Source of the DNA: Bacteroidetes bacterium RIFCSPLOWO2_12_FULL_35_15 | Lineage (GTDB): Bacteria > Bacteroidota > Bacteroidia > 2-12-FULL-35-15 | Assembly: GCA_001769385.1 (NCBI GenBank) | Contig: MEPB01000049.1 | Location: 124,001-188,000 of the forward strand | Direction of reading: 5' to 3' | Length of the DNA: 64,000 nucleotides | Shown: piece by piece, positions 33,782-43,696 of the stretch | Layout: every line of letters starts with the position of its first letter | How positions within the stretch are numbered: the stretch's first letter is position 1 | Position numbers and translations under genes: made by a program | Notes under the pieces: generated by a model | What the model was told of the DNA's origin: nothing | The model's database searches: none | What the model saw: the letters and a program-made list of their open reading frames with translations, nothing else

Positions 33782-33892
33782 AATTAATAATTTTTGAAAC
33801 AAAAACTCAGCATTAAAATTAATAATAATACCTGTTCTATTAATGGGAATTATGAATTACTTTTATACTATTAAATCAAATGCTTTTGTATT

Positions 33893-36800
33893 GTGAAAAA
33901 AGTATTCTCTGTTTTCTTCATTTTATTGTTTTCTTTTGCTTTTTGCAATGCACAATCCTCGGTATATGCAAACAGCCTTCATAAAAAATATCTTGCCCTT
34001 TGTAAATATGATTCTGCCTTATATTTTGCCGAAGAAACAGCCGCTTTGGTTCGTGGAACTGAAGGGGAAAGTTCGATTCATTATGCCAATGCATTGAATA
34101 ATTTGCTTGTTTCGCATTTTTATCTGGGAAACTTTTCAAAGGCAAAATATTATGTATTACAAGAAGTGAATCTTTTAGAAGTCCTAAAAGCAAACAATAA
34201 CGCCAATTATATCCGCTCGCTTGAAAATGCTTCCATCATTTGCAGAAAATACGGAAACCATGAAGAAGCACTTGAATGGATCAAAAAAGCTGAAAAAAAT
34301 GCATCAAAAATTTTCAATTCGGAGAGTCCGGAATATGCAAATGTACTTGCCGGTTTTGCCGGTGTATATAACGATATGGGCGCTTCAGCAAATGATCTGG
34401 TATTTCTTAAGCAAGGAGAATCTTATTTCAAAAAAGCTGAAAGCATTTATAAAAAAAACAGTTCAACTTCCAGACAAATTGAAATTGTAAATAAGTCGAA
34501 CCAGGCAGCATATTACAACAATTTAGGAAATTCTCCTCTAGCAGAATCTTTATTTCTGGAGTCGATCTCTCTTTGCGAAACTGAATATGGAAAAGCAAGT
34601 CTATTTTATGCTTCCGCACTTAATAATCTTGGCGTTTTTTATTATAACCGTGGAAATTATAAAAAAGCAGAAAAATATTTTACCGAAGCCGTTGATATAT
34701 ACAGTAAAAATATTGCCGCAAACAGTGTTCAGGCAGCCATATGCATTAATAATTTGGGAGCACTTTATCACGACATTGGCAATTATGAGTTGGCTATCAA
34801 TCGAATCATTGCTGCGAAAGAAATATGGGAAAATAATAATCTGAAACAACATCCATTTTATGCGGTGATTTTAAACAATCTGGCATCTATTTATCTGGTC
34901 AAAGAATATTACGCAAGTTCTGAGAATAAGTCTAAAATGCAATTACTCAATTCCGGAAAATTGTTTTTAAAAGCAGATTCTATTTTTGATGTTAATTGTA
35001 AGATGCCTAACCCGGATGGATACGGCATGAAGATGAACACTGCTTTGTGGTATAAGATGTCGGGCGACACTGCAAAGTCTTTAAAAATAATGATTGATCA
35101 GGTAAAACTAAACAATATTTCACCCTGGATTCCAATATCAATTATAAATAAAATGAGTTTATCAAGTTTGTTATCGAAACAAGAAAATTCTGATGCCCAT
35201 TCAGTTTTAGAGCCTGTGCTTATTTCAATTAAAATAAAATTAACTGATGCAATGGTTAATGAAAAAGGCTTGGAAGAAAATACAAAAAACCAAACTGCAT
35301 CTACACGGTTAATTATAAAATTGATTATTGGTAAAGCTGATAAAATAAAAAAAGCGTTGGGACCCTATCATCCGGGATATGCTGATCTTATAAAGTCATT
35401 GATACCATTGTATTGGTCAATAGGAGACTATGACATGGAACAACAATTGAAAATCGATTATATTAATATTATCAGCTATAATACCTTGCAGGATTTTTCT
35501 TTTTTATCGGAAAGTGAGAAGGAATTATATTTTCAGATGCGTTTACCTGATATGCATTCTTTCCTTTCATACACCTTGACAAGAAAAAAAGCGAACCCCG
35601 CAATTACATGTTATGCTTATGATTTTGTTTTACAAAATAAAGGGCTCATGCTTAAGTCCGGCACTGCTATGCGATTAAGCATTCTAAGCAGTAAAGATTC
35701 TGTTTTGTTAAAGAAATACGATGACTGGCTTTTCTTAAAAAAGGAAATATCCAATCTTTATGCGATCTCTGTGGAGATGCGTACTAAAGATGTTATGGTT
35801 GTTGAAAATCAGGCGAATGTTCTCGAAAAGGAACTTATTCAAGGCTCACAGCAGTTTGGCGACTACCGAAAAGACATACAGATTAAATGGAAAGATGTGA
35901 GAGCCAGCCTGAAAGCAAATGAAGCAGCAGTAGAGTTCACTAATTTCAGATATAACAGAGATAGTGTATTCTATTGTGCATTGGTAATAAGGAAAGATTC
36001 GGAGTATCCTCAAATGATCAAGTTGTTTGAAGAAAAACAATTAAAAAACCTGTTAAATGATCTAAAAGAAAACAATGAATATGCGGTTACATCGGTATAT
36101 GGTTCAAAAAAAATAACCAAAACAAATTTGTATGATCTGATTTGGAAACCTCTGGAGCACTATTTAAAAGGAATTGAAATAATTAATTATTCACCATCAG
36201 GATTGTTGCACAAAGTATCTTTTGCCGCTTTGAGTAATTCAGAAGCTCGGTATTTAGTGGATAATTATAAATTAAATATGCTTTCATCAACAGCAATAGT
36301 GACAAAAGCAACTCAATCAATACTTGACAATGATCTAAATATTTGTTTATTTGGAGGCATTGATTATTCTATAAAAGATACTACTTATTCTCCATGGAAT
36401 TATTTGGAAGGAACCCTTTCAGAAACGGATCAGTTGAATTCAACATTTCAGAAACAAGGAATAAAAGTAAATTACCTCAAATCAAAAACTGCAACAAAAC
36501 AAGAATTTAAAACATTAGCTGATAACAGCAATATCATTCATATTGCAACACACGGGTTCTTTTTTCCGGAACCGGAAATAATAAAAGCAGAAGAAAATAA
36601 AACAAATAATGACTTAGTTTCCAGAAGTGCGAGCAGGTCGGTGATGATAAATTACATACGTAATGACAATCCATTAATGCGCTCAGGATTGGTATTTGCA
36701 GGAGTGAATGATTATTGGAACGGTATTACCGAAGATATTGATAGTAATGGTGTTTTAACTGCGTTAGAGGTTGTGAATATTGATTTACGAAAAAATAAAT

Positions 36801-37075
36801 TAGTGGTGTTATCGGCCTGCGAAACAGGATTGGGAGATATAAAAGATGGCGAAGGCGTTTATGGATTGCAACGTGCTTTTAAAATGGCCGGGACAGAAAA
36901 TATAATCATGAGTTTATGGCAAGTGCCGGATCAGGAAACAGCGGAGTTTATGAATACTTTTTATATGCAATTATTAATAACTCACACTATTAACGAAGCA
37001 TTTGCAGAAACACAAAACCAAATGCGGAAGAAGTATGATCCCTATTATTGGGCAGCTTTTGTATTGGTGAGGTAA
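33893..37075 (+). CDS. Secreted TPR-CHAT caspase-fold protein
   Basis: 1060 residues starting at GTG 33893, since no ATG precedes the signal peptide KKVFSVFFILLFSFAFCNAQ. Residues ~25-430 are TPR repeats (YANALNNLLVSHFYLGNFSKAKYY, YASALNNLGVFYYNRGNYKKAEKYF). Residues ~760-1060 are a CHAT domain with the caspase-type dyad: His887 in HIATHGFFF and Cys976 in VLSACETGLGD, followed by GVYGLQRAFKMAG and SLWQVPDQ. It should therefore be a periplasmic or surface TPR-regulated cysteine protease, unlike the better known cytoplasmic CHAT proteases. No T9SS domain is present. Target unknown; no gasdermin or effector gene adjoins. Confidence 0.88.
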   Translation: MKKVFSVFFILLFSFAFCNAQSSVYANSLHKKYLALCKYDSALYFAEETAALVRGTEGESSIHYANALNNLLVSHFYLGNFSKAKYYVLQEVNLLEVLKANNNANYIRSLENASIICRKYGNHEEALEWIKKAEKNASKIFNSESPEYANVLAGFAGVYNDMGASANDLVFLKQGESYFKKAESIYKKNSSTSRQIEIVNKSNQAAYYNNLGNSPLAESLFLESISLCETEYGKASLFYASALNNLGVFYYNRGNYKKAEKYFTEAVDIYSKNIAANSVQAAICINNLGALYHDIGNYELAINRIIAAKEIWENNNLKQHPFYAVILNNLASIYLVKEYYASSENKSKMQLLNSGKLFLKADSIFDVNCKMPNPDGYGMKMNTALWYKMSGDTAKSLKIMIDQVKLNNISPWIPISIINKMSLSSLLSKQENSDAHSVLEPVLISIKIKLTDAMVNEKGLEENTKNQTASTRLIIKLIIGKADKIKKALGPYHPGYADLIKSLIPLYWSIGDYDMEQQLKIDYINIISYNTLQDFSFLSESEKELYFQMRLPDMHSFLSYTLTRKKANPAITCYAYDFVLQNKGLMLKSGTAMRLSILSSKDSVLLKKYDDWLFLKKEISNLYAISVEMRTKDVMVVENQANVLEKELIQGSQQFGDYRKDIQIKWKDVRASLKANEAAVEFTNFRYNRDSVFYCALVIRKDSEYPQMIKLFEEKQLKNLLNDLKENNEYAVTSVYGSKKITKTNLYDLIWKPLEHYLKGIEIINYSPSGLLHKVSFAALSNSEARYLVDNYKLNMLSSTAIVTKATQSILDNDLNICLFGGIDYSIKDTTYSPWNYLEGTLSETDQLNSTFQKQGIKVNYLKSKTATKQEFKTLADNSNIIHIATHGFFFPEPEIIKAEENKTNNDLVSRSASRSVMINYIRNDNPLMRSGLVFAGVNDYWNGITEDIDSNGVLTALEVVNIDLRKNKLVVLSACETGLGDIKDGEGVYGLQRAFKMAGTENIIMSLWQVPDQETAEFMNTFYMQLLITHTINEAFAETQNQMRKKYDPYYWAAFVLVR

Positions 37076-37426
37076 AATGTTTTTCAATTTCTGACGAAGT
37101 TGCAGAATTCGGTACGTTTGAGGCATTCTGAGTTTGCCAACGACTGCTGAAACTTTTATAAATGTTCCAACATACTCTACTTTAAAGCGCAATTCAAATT
37201 TAGCAAATTAAAGTGGGCGGGATCAGAAAAGAATAAGAACTGTTTAAATTTCACTCAAAATTATTATATGTCATTTCGACCAGAGGGAGAAATCTCATTT
37301 TTAGCTTAATTTTATTGAGATTTCTCCCTCTGGTCGAAATGACAGAATGCTTAAAATACCCGTAATCAGATTCTTTTATTAAAATTTAAACAGGCTCTAA
37401 GGAAATTCAATTATTATTTTTTTCAA
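37076..37426. other. Intergenic region with a palindromic element
   Basis: 351 bp between convergent genes (CHAT and YajQ). No ORF is supported; the short minus frame at its left side is a shadow of the CHAT gene end. The main content is the perfect inverted repeat at 37269-37344. Confidence 0.6.
37269..37344. repeat. Perfect 29-bp inverted repeat element
   Basis: Left arm 37269-37297 and right arm 37316-37344 are exact reverse complements, with an 18-base loop. Arms begin TGTCATTTCGACCAGAGGGA. Without a T run next to the stem it is not a simple terminator. It belongs to the TGTCATTTCGA family. Confidence 0.85.
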
Positions 37427-37915
37427 TTATTTAAAATTCACAAACTGCAATGGCAGATCATAAGTGCCTTGTCTCATTAAAGACATTACAGCTTGCAGAT
37501 CATCAATTTTTTTACCCGTTACACGCACCTGGTCATCCATCATTTGTGCCTGAACTTTAAGTTTGGAATCTTTAATGTCTTTGATGATTTTTTTAGCCAC
37601 CTCTTTATCAATTCCTTCTCGTACTTTTATTTCTTTCCTCACCATAAAACCTGATGCAGCTTGTTCTTTACCAAGATCAAGGCATGACGGATCAAGTTTT
37701 TGTTTGATCATTCGGTTGCGGATAACATCAATGATCGATTCCATGCGCATATCATTTTCTGTTAAAATTTTGATAAGCATCGCTTTTTTATCTAAGTCAA
37801 TTTCGCTTTTAGAACCATGAAAATCGAAACGGTTAAGGATCTCTTTTTTAGCAATGTTAACAGCATTGTCGAGTAATTGAATGTCAACTTTGTTTACAAT
37901 ATCAAGTGAAGCCAT
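37427..37915 (-). CDS. yajQ: YajQ-family nucleotide-binding protein
   Basis: 162 residues, typical YajQ length. N-terminus MASLDIVNKVDIQLLDNAVN, and RFDFHGSKSEIDLDKKA, KEIKVREGIDKEVAKKIIKDIKDSKLKVQAQMMDDQVRVTGKKIDDLQ are diagnostic of UPF0234/YajQ. The family binds nucleotides; the Xanthomonas homologue binds cyclic di-GMP. Soluble cytoplasmic. Single gene between two palindromic elements. Confidence 0.95.
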   Translation of the reverse strand: MASLDIVNKVDIQLLDNAVNIAKKEILNRFDFHGSKSEIDLDKKAMLIKILTENDMRMESIIDVIRNRMIKQKLDPSCLDLGKEQAASGFMVRKEIKVREGIDKEVAKKIIKDIKDSKLKVQAQMMDDQVRVTGKKIDDLQAVMSLMRQGTYDLPLQFVNFK

Positions 37916-37985
37916 GTTTGGAAGATTTAGATTTTTTAAATTAAATATTATTTTATCCTTATTTATATTATTTCAATGTTTTAGG

Positions 37986-38076
37986 TGTCATTTCGATCAA
38001 TGGGAAATCTCATTTTGATAAACAGAATTCTCTATAAACAGATTTCTCACTTCATATCATTCCGTTCGAAATGACA
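37986..38076. repeat. Imperfect palindromic intergenic element
   Basis: Left GTGTCATTTCGATCAATGGG and right CCGTTCGAAATGACAT with AAATCTCA/AGATTTCTCA inside; a diverged member of the family at 37269-37344, at the start side of yajQ. Confidence 0.65.
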
Positions 38077-38088
38077 TTCGATTTTAAA

Positions 38089-38997
38089 TTATTGTCTTAC
38101 ATCAGCAATCATGCACCTTGCGCTTCCTCCACCATTTTTTTCGATTGTATAAAGAGGAGTGTGAAGCAATTCACCATACTGTTCCAGTTTTTTTATTTGT
38201 TCTTTGTTAAGGGAATTGTATGCTTGCTCAGATAATACGATACAACTTTTCCCACTATTATTAAACAATTGGTACATATTTCCGGCAAATGAATTCATTT
38301 GTTGGTAAGTGATCTTAATAATTTCGTGCCCGGTATTTTCAAGTGATTGTAGTACTTGTTTTAATTCTTTTTTATTTGGAATGCTTTCCGGACATAGAAT
38401 TGCAAAGTCTTTTCCGATACACATAAGAACATTGGTGTGATAAATATCTTTGCCGTTTTCATCAATTGCTTTGAAAGTAATTGCTTTGTAATTTAATTTT
38501 TCGCAGAGTAGCCTCAGCAATTTTTTATCAGTTCGAGGGGAACAATTTGCGTATGCGATTTGATTTACATAATCAAAAACAATGCTGCCTGTTCCTTCCA
38601 AAAAGAAATTTCGTTTTTCCTGATTTGTAAGATCAATTATTTTAGAGTTTTCTGACATGAAAAAATCAATAATGTCGTTCCGTCTTTCCAGTCTTCTGTT
38701 TTTGGCTAACATGGGATAAAGAACCATTGTATTGTTTTCATGAAAAGAGATCCAGTTGTTAGGGAAAACCGAGTCGGGTGTAGTTGGTTGTTTTGTATCT
38801 TCAAAAACAATAACCTCTATTCCTTTTGTTCTTAGAAGATCTACAAAGACATTAAACTCATTCAAGGCTTTTGCTTGAATTTGATTTGAATTTAAATCAT
38901 CCGAATTTACTTGAAAAGAATTGCTTGTTGCAGTTTGTTCATTGAATCCAAACTGAACCGGTCTGATCATTAAAACTTTAGATGTTTTATTTTGCAT
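38089..38997 (-). CDS. CtlX-like arginine deiminase/amidinotransferase-fold hydrolase
   Basis: 302 residues from ATG 38997 (a TTG three codons earlier is possible). The KVLMIRPVQFGFNEQTA start, DSVFPNNWISFH, LEGTGSIVFD, YHTNVLMCIGKDFAIL and the terminal NGGGSARCMIADV with the nucleophile Cys define the CtlX branch of the guanidino-group-modifying superfamily, which hydrolyses citrulline to ornithine. Cytoplasmic. It stands alone and is divergent from the VanX-like gene by 48 bp. Confidence 0.85.
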   Translation of the reverse strand: MQNKTSKVLMIRPVQFGFNEQTATSNSFQVNSDDLNSNQIQAKALNEFNVFVDLLRTKGIEVIVFEDTKQPTTPDSVFPNNWISFHENNTMVLYPMLAKNRRLERRNDIIDFFMSENSKIIDLTNQEKRNFFLEGTGSIVFDYVNQIAYANCSPRTDKKLLRLLCEKLNYKAITFKAIDENGKDIYHTNVLMCIGKDFAILCPESIPNKKELKQVLQSLENTGHEIIKITYQQMNSFAGNMYQLFNNSGKSCIVLSEQAYNSLNKEQIKKLEQYGELLHTPLYTIEKNGGGSARCMIADVRQ

Positions 38998-39045
38998 ATC
39001 CAGCAAAAGTAAATCAAGAAATTAATATTCACTAACTTTGTTTAA

Positions 39046-39849
39046 ATGTTTAGGATAAAACCAGTTTTTACAGGGAGTGCAATTTGTGCTTTCTGGTGTA
39101 TTTTAACAGGTTGCGATTATTTTTCGCAGCCGAAAAACATAAATTCAAAATCTCTTTCAGCAGCAATAATTTCTGAATTACCGGTAACAACTGCTGATTC
39201 AAATCAAAATTGTTCTGCTCTCAAACCAATACAGATCATCGGAGAAATAGAGCAACAGATCATTAATGCTGGTTTAATTGATGTTAAAACTATTGATAGC
39301 ACTATAGTAGTTGATCTGAAATATTCTACTACTGATAATTTTTTGAATTATGATATGTATGATGATTTTGATAAATGTTACTTACAACCTGATGTAGCTG
39401 AAAAATTAAAAAAAGCATCTTCTTATTTAAGATCAAAATTCTCATATTACCGTATCATTGTATTTGATGCCGTTCGCCCCAGAAGTATTCAAACTAAAAT
39501 GTGGGATACTATAAATGTTCCATTGCCAATTCGGTCACAATACTTAGCCAATCCTGCCAATGGTTCTTTACATAATTTTGGAGCAGCTGTTGACGCAAGT
39601 ATCATTGACGAACATGGAAATTTATTGGATATGGGTACCAAATATGATTATTTTGGAGAATTAGCTTATCCGAGAAAAGAAGAAAAATTGAAAAAAGAAG
39701 GAAAACTAAATTATACACAATTATTCAATAGGCAATTATTGAGGGAAGTAATGGAACAGGCAGGTTTTTTTGTTGCAAGCTCTGAATGGTGGCATTTCAA
39801 CTCTTGTAATCGGGTGGATGCGATCGCAAAATATAAAATTGTGGAATAA
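39046..39849 (+). CDS. M15D D-Ala-D-Ala dipeptidase-like (VanX/DdpX) lipoprotein
   Basis: 267 residues with a lipoprotein-like signal (FWCILTGCDY). The VanX zinc sites are present: H176 and D183 in SLHNFGAAVDAS, and E247/H250 in SSEWWHFNS. VDLKYSTTDNFL and FDAVRPRSIQ also match the family. In bacteria without vancomycin operons such enzymes cleave D-Ala-D-Ala during peptidoglycan turnover. No vanH/vanA genes adjoin. Location is likely periplasmic. A TAACTTTG box at 39033-39040 is only 6 bases from the ATG and has no -33 partner, so it is not called a promoter. Confidence 0.88.
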   Translation: MFRIKPVFTGSAICAFWCILTGCDYFSQPKNINSKSLSAAIISELPVTTADSNQNCSALKPIQIIGEIEQQIINAGLIDVKTIDSTIVVDLKYSTTDNFLNYDMYDDFDKCYLQPDVAEKLKKASSYLRSKFSYYRIIVFDAVRPRSIQTKMWDTINVPLPIRSQYLANPANGSLHNFGAAVDASIIDEHGNLLDMGTKYDYFGELAYPRKEEKLKKEGKLNYTQLFNRQLLREVMEQAGFFVASSEWWHFNSCNRVDAIAKYKIVE

Positions 39850-39956
39850 AATCATTCCTAATTTAATGATTTATACACAGCCCTAACTCATCTCAAGAGG
39901 AGAGTAGACCATAGTTTCAACAGCAGTTTATAGATAATTATAGACAATTTCGTATA

Positions 39957-39975
39957 CCTGCCTACCGCAGGCAGG
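39957..39975. repeat. CCTGCCTACCGCAGGCAGG hairpin
   Basis: A 19-base near-palindrome (stem CCTGCCT/AGGCAGG, loop ACCGC) flanked by TTCGTATA on both sides, between two convergent genes. It has the look of a small mobile or repeated intergenic unit; no T run follows. Confidence 0.6.
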
Positions 39976-40009
39976 TTCGTATAGATTCGTAATTCGTAGA
40001 TGAAAACCG

Positions 40010-40972
40010 CTAAAACAGATAGCCGTATTTCTGATGCAGAAATTTATCGTTTACTCCGGAGTGTTTACTTTTGAAAATATTTGAGCTATATACGATCATT
40101 ATTTCATGGGAACCGCTACTATAATTCCTGATCTTTCCAATTAACAGATCATACGAATAACTTACCTGGAAATCATTTAGAAATGATGCCCCAACATGAA
40201 TAGCAACTGCATCGTGTAAACGCAAGGAAAGGCCTGCAAAAATTTTCTCTTTATAATGTAAAAGTAATGTGTAATTTAAGTTGAATGGTGCACCAGCTAC
40301 ATAATTTCCGTATAGCGAATTTTCAAAAACATAATCCCTGTTTTCAGAAAAATTATAGCCCAAAGTAAAATTTAAATGATTTACATAACGGATGACCCCC
40401 TTTTTTGTAGTATCTGTTTTATAAAAAATAGCTTCAGACTGTAGTCCATGCAAAGCACTAATGCCAACATGAAAACGGTCATTGTACATATAAATTCCTG
40501 CAGAAGCATCTGGAACCCAGGTACTATTTGTTATGTATTGATTGATAGATGGATCTTGCGAGTTATGAAGTGAAATTTTATCTCCTATCAAGGTATATTT
40601 TGTAAAATTTCCTGCTAATCCGGCTGATAGTTCAACATCCGGAAAACGAAAATGAAATGCATAACTCGCTCCCAAATTCATTTGTTTTGCCGGCCCAACT
40701 TTGTCTTGTAATAAATAAATTCCGGCACCCATTTTACCTTTCATAAATCTACTGTGTAAACTTACACATTCTGTACGTGGTGCGTCATCATATCCGAGCC
40801 ATTGCATACGATAATTGATTCGGGCGTCCACAAGGCGTTTTGTCCCTGTAACGCCCGGGTTAAGCATGAAATTATTATTTGTAAATTGAGAATAATAAGG
40901 CATCTGTTGTGCAAATACTACAATAGAATTAAGTAGAAGGAAACAAGAAAGTATGTTTATTTTAATTCGCAT
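40010..40972 (-). CDS. PorP/SprF family type IX secretion outer-membrane protein
   Basis: 320 residues: signal peptide ending VVFAQ, then QMPYYSQFTNNNFMLNPGVTGTKRLVDARINYRMQW, the PorP/SprF hallmark, and barrel strands to the end. Same family as the protein at 12007-13041 but clearly diverged. It follows the type B cargo at 41054-42124 on the same strand by 81 bp, repeating the cargo-then-partner order seen at 8.1-13 kb. Confidence 0.92.
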   Translation of the reverse strand: MRIKINILSCFLLLNSIVVFAQQMPYYSQFTNNNFMLNPGVTGTKRLVDARINYRMQWLGYDDAPRTECVSLHSRFMKGKMGAGIYLLQDKVGPAKQMNLGASYAFHFRFPDVELSAGLAGNFTKYTLIGDKISLHNSQDPSINQYITNSTWVPDASAGIYMYNDRFHVGISALHGLQSEAIFYKTDTTKKGVIRYVNHLNFTLGYNFSENRDYVFENSLYGNYVAGAPFNLNYTLLLHYKEKIFAGLSLRLHDAVAIHVGASFLNDFQVSYSYDLLIGKIRNYSSGSHEIMIVYSSNIFKSKHSGVNDKFLHQKYGYLF

Positions 40973-41053
40973 GTAATCCTTAATTTAGTACTTATATTTA
41001 GTATTTAAACAGACTCTCCTGGTATTTAGTATTAGAGTTTGTTTTGTTTTTTG

Positions 41054-42124
41054 CTACCTGACAATGCTCACTGTTCCATGATGTTTTTTGCTCCCATCAC
41101 CCAGATCCATGATATAAAAATAGGTTGCTGATGGAAGTTCTTCTCCAAATGCTTTTCCTTCCCAATTATTTATATATCCACTTGCTTTGAAAACTAATTT
41201 GCCATATCGATTGAATACTTCCAATTTATTATTAGGGTACTTGTAAATATTTCCAATGTACCAGGTATCGTTATTCCCATCACCGTTTGGTGTGAATGTA
41301 TTGTAAAAAACAACTGTATTTGTTGGTATAATAAATACTGTTACTTCATCAAAAGCAGGACAGGCGTTACTTTCATCAGTTCCATAAACATAATAAGTTG
41401 TTGTTACAATTGGCTCTGCATCCGGATTTGCTGTAAAGTAATAAGTAAGTGTGTTTTGTGGTGTCCAGATATAATTGAAAGCACCTGTTGCATGTAAAAT
41501 TGCTGTTTCCCCCTCGTTTATTGTGGTATCATTGCCGGCACTAATTTGTGGTGTGGGAATTATGGTAACAGTTGCGAAGCTTGTTTTTGACGGACAACCG
41601 GCAATTGTTGCTGTTAATGTATAAGTAGTGGTGTTAGTTGGTGTAGCAATAGGATTTGCTAAGGTAGAATCATTTAATTCGGCTCCCGGTGACCAGGAGT
41701 AATTCACTCCGGCCCATGAAACATCAAATTCTCCACCAATTCTTGCTGATTCAGCAACACAAATACTGGTATCTTTTCCTGCACTTGCATAGTATATTTT
41801 ACTCATATTCACTACAACCACATCAGTGTTTACTGCACCTGTATCATCCGTTACTGTTAAGGTGTAGGAGGTAGTTATTTGAGGTGAAGCTGTTGGATTT
41901 GGTCCGTTGGATAAATTTAATCCTGCGGTTGGTGACCATAAGTAGGAATAGGGGGCAAGACCTCCGGTTGCTGAAGGTGTACCACCAATAGTATCTTTGC
42001 CTCCCGGACAAATTGTATTATCGGGTCCCGCGTGAGCTGAAAGCTGGGCATGTGCCGAATTAACAACAAATAGTGAAAACAGGATTAAAAAAAAATAATT
42101 GATTCTTAAAATTATTCTCATCAT
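41054..42124 (-). CDS. Ig-like secreted protein with T9SS type B sorting domain
   Basis: 356 residues. Signal peptide ends NSAHAQ. Three Ig-like units start AGPDNTICPGGKDTIGG, AGKDTSICVAESARIGG and AGNDTTINEGETAILHA, each with SPTAGL/SPGAEL/TPQNTL-type loops. The last ~85 residues (VVFYNTFTPNGDGNNDTW, LEVFNRYGKLVF, GWEGKAFG-like, KKHHGTVSIVR) are a type B sorting domain. It is probably surface-attached through the PorP/SprF protein next door. Two adjacent ATG codons give alternative starts one residue apart. Confidence 0.88.
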   Translation of the reverse strand: MMRIILRINYFFLILFSLFVVNSAHAQLSAHAGPDNTICPGGKDTIGGTPSATGGLAPYSYLWSPTAGLNLSNGPNPTASPQITTSYTLTVTDDTGAVNTDVVVVNMSKIYYASAGKDTSICVAESARIGGEFDVSWAGVNYSWSPGAELNDSTLANPIATPTNTTTYTLTATIAGCPSKTSFATVTIIPTPQISAGNDTTINEGETAILHATGAFNYIWTPQNTLTYYFTANPDAEPIVTTTYYVYGTDESNACPAFDEVTVFIIPTNTVVFYNTFTPNGDGNNDTWYIGNIYKYPNNKLEVFNRYGKLVFKASGYINNWEGKAFGEELPSATYFYIMDLGDGSKKHHGTVSIVR

Positions 42125-42241
42125 GAATTTTGTACTGTCCTAAAACTTAGCTGGCAAATGTAAATATTAATTATGTAATTGAAAAGGGCAGGTGTTATGT
42201 CAAAATTTGATAAGAATCAATACATTTCAGATGAAAATATA

Positions 42242-43696
42242 TTAATAAAATTCATAGGCTCCAAGATCAGGAAATGTTCCATTTGGGCGATTCTTGTCAT
42301 TTAGGTCCTTTGGTACACTAATTCCGGGATCACCGGTATCAATGGCAAAAGATGTGCTTATTAATTGATAATCGTTTACACTATAGTCTTGGAAACCGGG
42401 ATTGTTGTTTTTATAAACTGTACCATAATGAAGAGAACTATTCGTGTTCAAGTTTGTCTTGATGATACAATGATTAAATTTAAAAGAAAATAAACCCGGA
42501 GCATAATTTGTGGAATCTAATCCGAGTTCGTCAGCAATATCACCATATATGATACAATTCCCGAAATAGCAACTATCTAGTGGTCTTATGTATGTTGTAC
42601 TTCCACTGGAATAATAATTATTAAGAGCAAGAATTGGAGTTGCCCTCTGACTGCCGGTCCAGAAATTTGCAAACGTACAGTGCTCGAACTTATAACTTCC
42701 ACCAATAGTAAGTGCGGCAACATATTGCCCGCAATTTGCAAATACACAGTTATTACTCCAGATGCGTGTTCCTTGTCCGTATAGTGCAGCCACCTGCATG
42801 TTTTTAACAATAGTGTTGGTGAGTTTTAATGTTGCTGCTGTGAGTGAACTAACAGTATCTGATTGAATTCCAATAGTACCATTTTTAATAATTGCCCAGT
42901 CGATCACATTGTTTTTGCTTAATGCCGAAAGCCATATTCCGCGCCATTGTCCGGGAAGCTCTTTGTAATCCGGTTCTAATCTGTCGCCTTGGAAAGTAAT
43001 TTTGTTGTTTAATGAACCTTGTGAAATTAATGTTCCATCTTTATAAACAAATAAACAGGCATAATTATGAAAATACATATGAACACCAGCATCAATGGTT
43101 AATATACAAGCCGAATCAACCACTGCATAACCAAATACCAGATATGGAAGGTCATTAATTAATGTAGTATCAAAACCACTTCGTCCAATGATGCTATATG
43201 CCGGAAATCCATTGGTAGGAAAATGATCCGGTTTTATCAAATGTACATTTTGTCCAATTGCTGTAAGCTTCACATCTTGAATATTTCCATTGATTTCAAA
43301 AATGATGGAATCCTTAATCAATAAAGGAGCACTTTGCGAAGGATTAACATGAACCTGAACAAAAACGTATAAACTATCTCCTCCTAAAATTTCTATGTCT
43401 TGTAAAACAGGTGCCGAAGCAGTGGTGGAGATTCCGTCAATATTAAGTTTATAAGCAGAAGAACCTCCTCCGGCCAGAAAAGCTTTTGAAATATTCATGG
43501 TTTGTTTATACCGATTATGAATCGTAAATACTTTAGTTGTGGAACCGGCATACTTAAAAACGGTATCAAATAATACTGAATCAGTAGAAAATTCAAGCTT
43601 TGCACTGGAATCAGTTAATAATTCATCTTTCTTGCAAGAGGATAAAATCAGAAACGAAAAAAGGATTACAAAAAATAGTCTTTTGAATAATTTCAT
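42242..43696 (-). CDS. Right-handed beta-helix lipoprotein
   Basis: 484 residues from ATG 43696, chosen because it gives the lipoprotein signal MKLFKRLFFVILFSFLILSSC; the frame extends 44 codons further but would run into the divergent gene's 5' end. Residues ~30-170 are an Ig-like domain (KVFTIHNRYKQTMNISKAFLAGGGSSAYKL). Residues ~190-480 look like a parallel beta-helix (IDWAIIKNGTIGIQSD, LKLTNTIVKNMQVAAL, KFEHCTFANFWTG) ending FPDLGAYEFY, a common close of choice-of-anchor/right-handed-helix proteins. Likely at the outer surface and carbohydrate-related. No catalytic residues identified. Confidence 0.82.
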   Translation of the reverse strand: MKLFKRLFFVILFSFLILSSCKKDELLTDSSAKLEFSTDSVLFDTVFKYAGSTTKVFTIHNRYKQTMNISKAFLAGGGSSAYKLNIDGISTTASAPVLQDIEILGGDSLYVFVQVHVNPSQSAPLLIKDSIIFEINGNIQDVKLTAIGQNVHLIKPDHFPTNGFPAYSIIGRSGFDTTLINDLPYLVFGYAVVDSACILTIDAGVHMYFHNYACLFVYKDGTLISQGSLNNKITFQGDRLEPDYKELPGQWRGIWLSALSKNNVIDWAIIKNGTIGIQSDTVSSLTAATLKLTNTIVKNMQVAALYGQGTRIWSNNCVFANCGQYVAALTIGGSYKFEHCTFANFWTGSQRATPILALNNYYSSGSTTYIRPLDSCYFGNCIIYGDIADELGLDSTNYAPGLFSFKFNHCIIKTNLNTNSSLHYGTVYKNNNPGFQDYSVNDYQLISTSFAIDTGDPGISVPKDLNDKNRPNGTFPDLGAYEFY

